NCBI GenBank assembly: GCA_948474755.1
Contig: CAOLHI010002121.1
Span: 62,001-126,000, forward strand
DNA length: 64,000 nucleotides
Direction of reading: 5' to 3'
Source of the DNA: Ctenosaura bakeri
Lineage: Eukaryota; Chordata; Lepidosauria; Squamata; Iguanidae
Below the pieces are notes generated by a model, which worked only from the letters and a program-made list of their open reading frames with translations, did not search any database and was not told where the DNA came from. Below, in pieces: positions 58,544 to 64,000 of this stretch. The stretch's first letter is position 1, and the number at the start of each line of letters is the position of its first letter. The translations under genes were made by a program, and so were the position numbers.

Positions 58544-58575
58544 TCACTCCCCCCTCCATCATCTCCTCCCCCAGC
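58544..58575 (-). promoter_or_regulatory. Polypurine tract of the chromovirus
   Basis: On the minus strand the LTR is preceded by gatggaggggggagtga, the purine run that primes plus-strand DNA synthesis in LTR elements. Confidence 0.8.
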
Positions 58576-58599
58576 CCCCCAGTGTAAGCTTGCCAGGAT

Positions 58600-58770
58600 A
58601 CTGGTTGTGGAACTCCCAGACCAGGGCAGGGGCATGCACATCAGGGGCATCCACCTAGGAGTGCTCCTCGGGCCCATAGCCCACCCAGTCAATGAGATAT
58701 TGCAGCTGGACGCAACAGTGCAGAGAGTCCAGGATTTGTGCCACCTCGAACTCCTCCCCAGCGACCTGAA
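58600..58770 (-). pseudogene. Chromodomain at the integrase C-terminus, with a stop
   Basis: The minus frame holds EVAQILDSLH, then LQYLIDWVGYGPEEHS, a stop where chromodomains have the conserved Trp, and then VDAPDVHAPALVWEFH. The pattern Y-V-W-GY-EE-(W)-P matches a chromodomain, which tethers the integrase to histone marks in this group. Confidence 0.85.
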
Positions 58771-59098
58771 TGGGGGGAGGCACCAAACCAGAGTCAGGAT
58801 GGAAGTCAGCAGTTGGGATGAGCAGAGAGTGATGGAAGACAGGATGGATCCGAAGAGATGCAGGGAGCTAAAGGCAGAAGGCCACTGGATTTACCTGTGC
58901 CACAATCTGGTAGGGGCTGATGAACCGGGCATCCAGTTTCTGACAGGGACGACAACGAAGCAGGTCCTTCACAGAGAGCCACACGGAATCACCAACTTGC
59001 AAGGGAGGCTCCTGCCAGTGCTTCTTGTCTGCTCCCTGTTTGTAGGCCTGCTTGACTGAATCCAGGTGCTCTTGGAGAAGGGCTTGGGTGGCCCGCAG

Positions 59099-59947
59099 TT
59101 ACCTGAGCCACTCATCCAATGTGGGCATCACGGAAGCAGGACCAATTGCAGGAAACCGCAGAGGATGGAAACCATAGTTTGCAAAGAAGGGAGTTTGCTG
59201 GGTGGAGGCATGGAGGGAGTTATTATAGGCAAACTCTGCCAAGGGGAGCAACTCGACCCAGTTGTCCTGTTGATGGCTGATATAACAGCAAAGATATTGC
59301 TCCAGGAAAGCATTGATCTGTTCCGTCTGCCCATTGGACTGTGGGTGGTGAGAGGAAGAGAAGTGAGGGCGAATATTCAGCTGCTGCAGCAGACTTCGCC
59401 AGAAGTGAGCAGTGAACTGAGCGCCTCTGTCAGACACAATTCCCTTGGGCAGGCCATGCAACTGGAAAACATGGTGGAGGAACATCCAAGCAGTCTCCTT
59501 CACTGTGGGGAGCCCAGGGCAGGGGATAAAGTGCACCATTTTGGTAAACAGATCTACCACAACTAAGATGGACATATTCCCTGCCAACGAGGGAAAGTCG
59601 ATGATGAAATCTGTGGAGACCACTTTCCAGGGGCCCAGAAGCTTGGCCAGTGCATGCAGGAGACCCACGGGCTTCCCAGGCTGGTCCTTGGCATGGCAGC
59701 ACATAGGACAGGAGTGCACATACCAAGCGACTTCAGCCTGAACTTGAGGCCACCCAAACTCCTGAGTCAAGAGGTAGAGTGTTTTATGAAAGCCAAAGTG
59801 CCCGGCTGGGCAACTATCATGGCACAATTGGAGAATGTCCTGATGGCAGGACTCAGTGGGGACATACAGATGGCCCCGATGGTACAGCAGGCCATCAAGG
59901 AAAGAGAAAGGGGAGTCCTCGCCATCTTCCCTGTGAGCCTGCACCAA
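59099..59947 (-). pseudogene. Integrase core of the chromovirus
   Basis: An open stretch of 282 codons. The His/Cys zinc-binding domain is visible (CHDSCPAGHFGFHKT and CPMCC). The catalytic triad is present: Asp in STDFIIDFP, Asp in VSDRGAQFT, and Glu in NGQTEQINAFLEQ. The fold is intact here, but the link to RNase H upstream and the C-terminus downstream is frameshifted. Confidence 0.9.
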
Positions 59948-60305
59948 GGGATCTTGGCATTGCCATTCTCATATCCGGTCCCATAAAGAGGGCAGTGTCT
60001 GGGCAACTGCAAAGTGTTCTGGGCACAGGACCATGGAGAAGACATCAGTGCTGGGTGTGGATGCATACTCGGGTTTCCGCGACAGAACATCAGCCTGCCG
60101 GTTCTGGGAGCGAGGCACATTTGAACTTGAAGTTGAAATGGGCAAAGAAGAGGGCCCATGGTTTCTGCCACTGGTTGAGCGTTTGTGCTGTCTGGAAGTA
60201 CTCCAGGTTGTGATGGTCAGTGTGGACCTCCACTGGGTGAGCTGCTCCCTCAAGCCAGTGGTGTCACATCTCAAAAGCTGCCTTGATCGCCACGAGCTCC
60301 TTCTT

Positions 60306-60623
60306 CTAGATGGTATGGTTGCATTCAGAGGGCATCAGCCAATGGGAGAAGTAGGCGCAGGGCAGGGGGATGGAGCCAGCAGGTTGCAGGAGGACTGCTC
60401 CGATAGCCACATCAGATGTATCAACTTCCACCACAATGGAGTCTGGGGGATCTGGGTGCTGCAGGATAAGTGTGGAGGTGAAGCAAGCCTTGAGAGTCTG
60501 GAAGGCCTGCTGGGCATTAGAGGTACTCTCAAAAGGCACCTTGCTGCAGAGCAACTGGGCAATGGGCCCTGTCAGGAAGGCAAAGTTGGCAATGAACTTC
60601 CAGTAGAAGTTGGCAAGCCCCAA
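60306..60623 (-). pseudogene. RT connection / RNase H part of the chromovirus
   Basis: Reads GLANFYWKFIANFAFLTGPI, then FQTLKACFTSTLILQHPD and EVDTSDVAIGAVLLQ, the usual sequence between RT thumb and RNase H of gypsy elements with the first RNase H Asp. The remainder of RNase H continues to about 60.0 kb in other frames. Confidence 0.85.
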
Positions 60624-60759
60624 AACTGCTGCACCTCCTTCCGGTTACAAGGCTCCCAGGAAGTCACCGCCTCCACTTTGGCAGGGTCCATCTTGATCCC
60701 TCGCAATGAGATCTGATACCCCAGGAAGTCCACCTCTGCAAGGTCAAAGGCACACTTTT

Positions 60760-61352
60760 CTAGTTTGGCATAGAGCCAGTGCTGCAGAGGTGCTGGAGTA
60801 CGACACGGACGTGGGCATCATGAATAACCTGGTTGGAGGAGTAAATCAAAAAGTCATCCAGGTAGATGACAAAGCTGTCTAAATAGTCCCAGAAGACATC
60901 AAAGTGTTGGAAGGCTGCCAGAGCATTGCAAAGACCGAACAGCATGACAGTATATTCATAGTGGCCATACCATGTCTGAAAGGTGGTCTTCCATTCATTT
61001 CTGGCATGAATTCTCACCAGATTGTAAGCCCCCCAGAGGTACAGCTTGGTGAACACCTTGGTGTGCCTCGAACACTCTAGGAGTCTGGGAATCGGGGCAG
61101 CGGGTACCAGTTGCAAATAGTGATCCAGTTCAAAGCGTGGTAGTCATTACAAAGCCGTAAGGAGCCCTTCCTCTTCTTGACAAACAGCACTGGGGGCCCC
61201 GCTGGTGAGGTGAAGGGCCTAGTAAAACCACGGTGCAAGTTCCACTTGAGGAAGTCCTGCAAAGCTGTTAATTCCAGTTCTGAAAAGGAGTACAAGCGAC
61301 AAGCTGGAATCAGGGTCCCAGGGACCAGGTCAATGGCACAATCACAGGTCAA
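60760..61352 (-). pseudogene. Reverse transcriptase of the chromovirus, frameshifted
   Basis: Two overlapping open pieces cover the [21 protein letters not shown] and [14 protein letters not shown], then [16 protein letters not shown] and [14 protein letters not shown] (catalytic YLDD). A frameshift near 61.1 kb separates the pieces. Confidence 0.88.
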
Positions 61353-61654
61353 TAGGGAGGCAACCTGTCCCCCTCCTTTTTATTGAACACATCTGCAAAA
61401 TCGTGATACTTCGCTGGTAATCCCACAGGGGGAGTTGTTGGGGCTGGCTCTGAGGCAGAGTGCATGTGTTCCGGCCAACAGTGTTTTTGGCAGTATTCGG
61501 AAGCAAAGAGTAGCTCATCTTGGGAGCAGTAAATGTGAGGGTCATGCTGGGCCAGCCAGGGCATCATGAGAGCCATGGGGAAGTGAGGCACAGCTGTCAC
61601 ATAGAACTGCAGCTGCTCTACATGGCCCTGGATCTCCAAAGTCACTGGGGTAGT

Positions 61655-61918
61655 CTAGTGAGTTCCTGGCCCAGACCATAAAAGCCAGCCATCAATGGTC
61701 TCAACTGGCCAAGGTACCAGCAGTGGCTGGATTAGAATGAGGTGCCGGATTGCAAAGGCAAGGTCCATGAAATTGTTGGAAGCTCCAGAATCAATCATGG
61801 CCCCCATGTGGACTCCCTGACCCTGACGGTCCCATAAGGTAGATGGCTTGAGCAAAAGATTCCGCTTGGGCTCGCTAGGGGTCCTAGGCAGACTCAAACC
61901 CTTCTCTCCAAGACTCAA
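61655..61918 (-). pseudogene. Aspartic protease of the chromovirus
   Basis: Contains GVHMGAMIDSGASNNFMDLA with the DSGA catalytic motif. It follows the gag zinc knuckle and precedes RT. Confidence 0.82.
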
Positions 61919-61929
61919 TAGCCCATTCA

Positions 61930-62791
61930 GGCCTGGGAGTGCTCATTTCCTGGTGGGGCAGAGCACCCTCTCTTTGCTGGACAATTCTGAGCAAAGTGTC
62001 CAAGATCACCACAGTACAGACAGGCCCCTGTCTGCCTACGCCGCTCTTTCTCCTCTTCTGAAAGATGAGGTCGGGCTCCTCCCAGCTGCATGGGTTCCTC
62101 TGCAGAAGCTGAGCTTGGTGGGGCTGTTGAAAGAGCCCCCAGCACTGGACTGGGGAGGAGAGGGTGAGGCCAGGAGGCAGTGGCCTGGTATGTCTGTCAA
62201 CGAGCTTCCAGGCAACCATCAAAGTGCAGGCACAACTCAGTCAGCTGCATCATTCCAGGCTAGGTCCTGGGCTAAGAGGCAAAACTCAGTAGTATATTGC
62301 AATAGACTTCCTTTGCCTTGTTGCAGACCATGAATTTTTTTATTTGCAGTCTCAGCCCACACTGGGTCACTCCAGACACTTCTCTATTCATTTAGGAATG
62401 CAGGATGATTAGACAAGACAGGGTCAGAACGTCTTAGCTGGGGCAGGACCCATTTCTGGGCAGCGCTGGTGAGGAGACTGCAGATAAAGACAACTTCACA
62501 CTCATCATTGGGGAATTCAGCTGTCCAGATGGATATATACCAATGGCATTGAGCCAGAAAGCCCTCAACATCAGTAGCCTGGCCTGACAATTGGCCTGAA
62601 AATTTCTCCAGCAAAGACCGAGGGGTTTTATGCCTTGCCAGAGGGAGGGAAGGCACTGCAGCCTGAGCACCTGGCTGATTTATGTTTGTCTGGAGCTCTG
62701 CTACAGCAGCAGCAAGCTGAGACACTTGCTGACAAAATAAGCTATTTTCCTTCAGTAGCTGCTGATAAGCTAACGACACTTCCTCCTCCAT
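61930..62791 (-). pseudogene. Gag of the chromovirus with zinc knuckle, frameshifted
   Basis: The ATG at 62,791 starts MEEEVSLAYQQLLKENSLF, followed by a capsid-like segment (SLLEKFSGQL, GFLAQCHWYI, FICSLLTSAAQKWV). About 136 codons on, a stop/frameshift interrupts it. The nucleocapsid zinc knuckle CLYCGDLGHFAQNC is read further down near 62.0 kb. Confidence 0.85.
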
Positions 62792-62840
62792 TATCTCCCT
62801 GCCAAGATTTATGATTGGGAGTGTTATGTTTGCGGGCGTT

Positions 62841-63199
62841 TGTCATGTCTGTGGCACAGCAGTTAGTAATTCACAAGCAGCACAGCTCCTACTCATGAGG
62901 TGAGAGTCAAAGAATGTCCAAACAGAAAGGCAGCCAAGAGCAAACAAATCCAAAGGGGCAATCCAAATCATACTCCAAACAGGCAGAGTTCCAAGAGAAC
63001 CAGATCCAAGAGCACAGTACAGAGTTTCAGGGACAAAGAGGCCAGTTGCTGACCCTGGGAGGAAAGGCCAGCTGCAGCCCGCTTTTATCTATGGCTACTG
63101 TCACCACAGACGTTCCCTCATTCGGGCTCGCTTACTACTTAAACGGGTCAAGCAACGCAAAGCCCTCCCTTTCATGGCATCTCTGCTGCAAGGTCAGGG
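62841..63199 (-). repeat. 5' LTR of the chromovirus, truncated
   Basis: It matches the 3' LTR from TGTCATGTC up to ctctgctgcaaggtc, then stops; the outer ~160 bp (the 5' part of U3) are absent. Confidence 0.88.
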
Positions 63200-63530
63200 A
63201 TTCAAAGCATGGAACCCTGGAAAAATGCTCAGACCAATGCAAGGCATTGCATCATACTCCAGCTGTGTATATTGCAAGACATTGCATCAGATACTGGAGT
63301 GGTGTGCAAAGGGTACAGGGTGATGTGCAGACCCCTGTAGCTCATTTTTGTTGACACATTTTCAACAACTAAACTAACAAAGAACTATAACTACTTAAAA
63401 ACGGTTCCCACTCTTGTTGAGAACAGCTCTTACTTAACATAAATATACTTAAAATGGTTACTCAACATCACTATTTAAATTGGTTGCTCATTAATGTCCC
63501 TTAAATATATTATATTATAAATTCCTCAAC
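63200..63530. other. Unassigned AT-rich sequence
   Basis: No gene or known repeat seen. There is a short repeated gcaaggcattgcatca / gcaagacattgcatcag pair near 63.24-63.29 kb. Confidence 0.4.
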
Positions 63531-63532
63531 TT

Positions 63533-63535
63533 TTA

Positions 63536-63589
<54 letters not shown>

Positions 63590-63627
63590 GTCTATCTATC
63601 TACACACACACACACATACACACACAC
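63533..63627. repeat. (TATC)n and (CA)n microsatellites
   Basis: About 13-14 TATC units, a short interruption (tagtc), more TATC, then CA repeats. Confidence 0.97.
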
Positions 63628-63707
63628 GAGTCAGCCCTCCACATCTGCAGGTTTCACTTGATTATTCATGGATTATTATTATTTTTAACAGGGAATGCAA
63701 ACTTAGT

Positions 63708-63963
63708 GAGAAACCCTTTCTGCACGTTACCTGCTCGTGGAGGTGGGGGGGTGCCGTTCGCGCAAGCAGCCTCCTGCACGAGGCACCCGCATCGCTCCTC
63801 CCTTCTCCCGCAGCTGGCTTCCTGGTCGTGTGACCGTCGTGCAAGCACCCCACTCCTTCCTTCCACAGTGCAGCCTGGGAGCTGTAGGCTGCACTGGGGG
63901 AAGAAACGCGACCAGCCCAGCTCGCCCGACGCACCGCACAGCAGGTAAGTGCACACGGGCCCT
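63708..63963. mobile_element. GC-rich segment with inverted ends, possible DNA transposon
   Basis: The left end ccctttctgcacgttacc and the right end ggtaagtgcacacgggcc are approximate inverted copies. The interior is CpG-rich in AT-rich surroundings. A caggtaagt donor-like string lies at the right end. It might alternatively be a GC-rich first exon. Confidence 0.35.
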
Positions 63964-64000
63964 AGGAGCATTGCACGACTGCGCACCATTTTCAGCTTAA

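Larger units (their letters stand above)
58023..63199 (-). mobile_element. Ty3/gypsy chromovirus, decayed but with all domains
   Basis: Minus-strand order from right to left: truncated 5' LTR (62,841-63,199), gag with zinc knuckle, protease, RT, RNase H, integrase, chromodomain, polypurine tract, 3' LTR (58,023-58,543). The chromodomain after integrase places it with the chromoviruses. Several frameshifts and at least one in-frame stop break the polyprotein, and the 5' LTR lacks about 160 bp, so it cannot move on its own. Two solo LTRs of the same family lie at 35.9 and 37.8 kb. Confidence 0.93.

Overview
The window is vertebrate nuclear DNA, most likely from a squamate reptile (a lizard is more likely than a snake). 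Direct signs are spliced exons with GT/AG borders, vomeronasal type-2 receptor (V2R) genes, KRAB exons, and a repeat mixture typical of squamates: CR1 tails with the ATTCTATG octamer, L1, L2, BovB ends, tRNA- and 5S-derived SINEs, chromodomain Ty3/gypsy elements, a DIRS element, Helitrons and hAT elements. The exact species cannot be read from the sequence.

Left third (1-26.6 kb): the minus strand carries scattered exons of a KRAB-domain gene. From upstream to downstream these are a GC-rich promoter/first exon near 26.3-26.4 kb, a 48-bp exon at 25.3 kb, a 127-bp KRAB-A exon at 13.4 kb, a possible 77-bp exon at 9.4 kb, a second 127-bp KRAB-A exon at 5.6 kb and an 84-bp KRAB-B exon at 2.4 kb. 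Any zinc-finger exon would lie off the left edge. Splice phases agree along the chain. Its introns are filled with transposons. The largest is a nearly complete DIRS-type tyrosine-recombinase retrotransposon (17.2-23.4 kb) with inverted terminal repeats, gag, RT/RNase H, recombinase and an internal complementary region.

Middle (26.5-38.5 kb): a cluster of palindromic MITEs, a hAT element with a perfect 8-bp target duplication, and the remains of a V2R pseudogene (exon 1 at 32.0 kb, a 7TM-exon fragment with a stop at 30.2-30.6 kb). Around 35-38 kb there are two solo LTRs of the same chromovirus family. One holds a 435-bp Helitron insertion. A 741-bp DNA transposon of uncertain superfamily lies between them.

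Right middle (38.5-54.8 kb): a complete, apparently intact six-exon V2R gene on the minus strand (ATG at 52,607, stop at 38,569, 870 codons). Its 5' region (51.9-54.8 kb) is a diverged duplicate of the pseudogene's 5' region (31.5-33.6 kb). A 915-bp solo LTR sits in only one copy, and the other copy preserves the empty site.

Right end (55-64 kb): a second hAT copy, a SINE split by a CR1, and a decayed Ty3/gypsy chromovirus on the minus strand (gag, protease, RT, RNase H, integrase, chromodomain, polypurine tract, 3' LTR and a truncated 5' LTR). Only the V2R gene and probably the KRAB gene look like functional host genes. Almost everything else is mobile-element sequence of several age layers.
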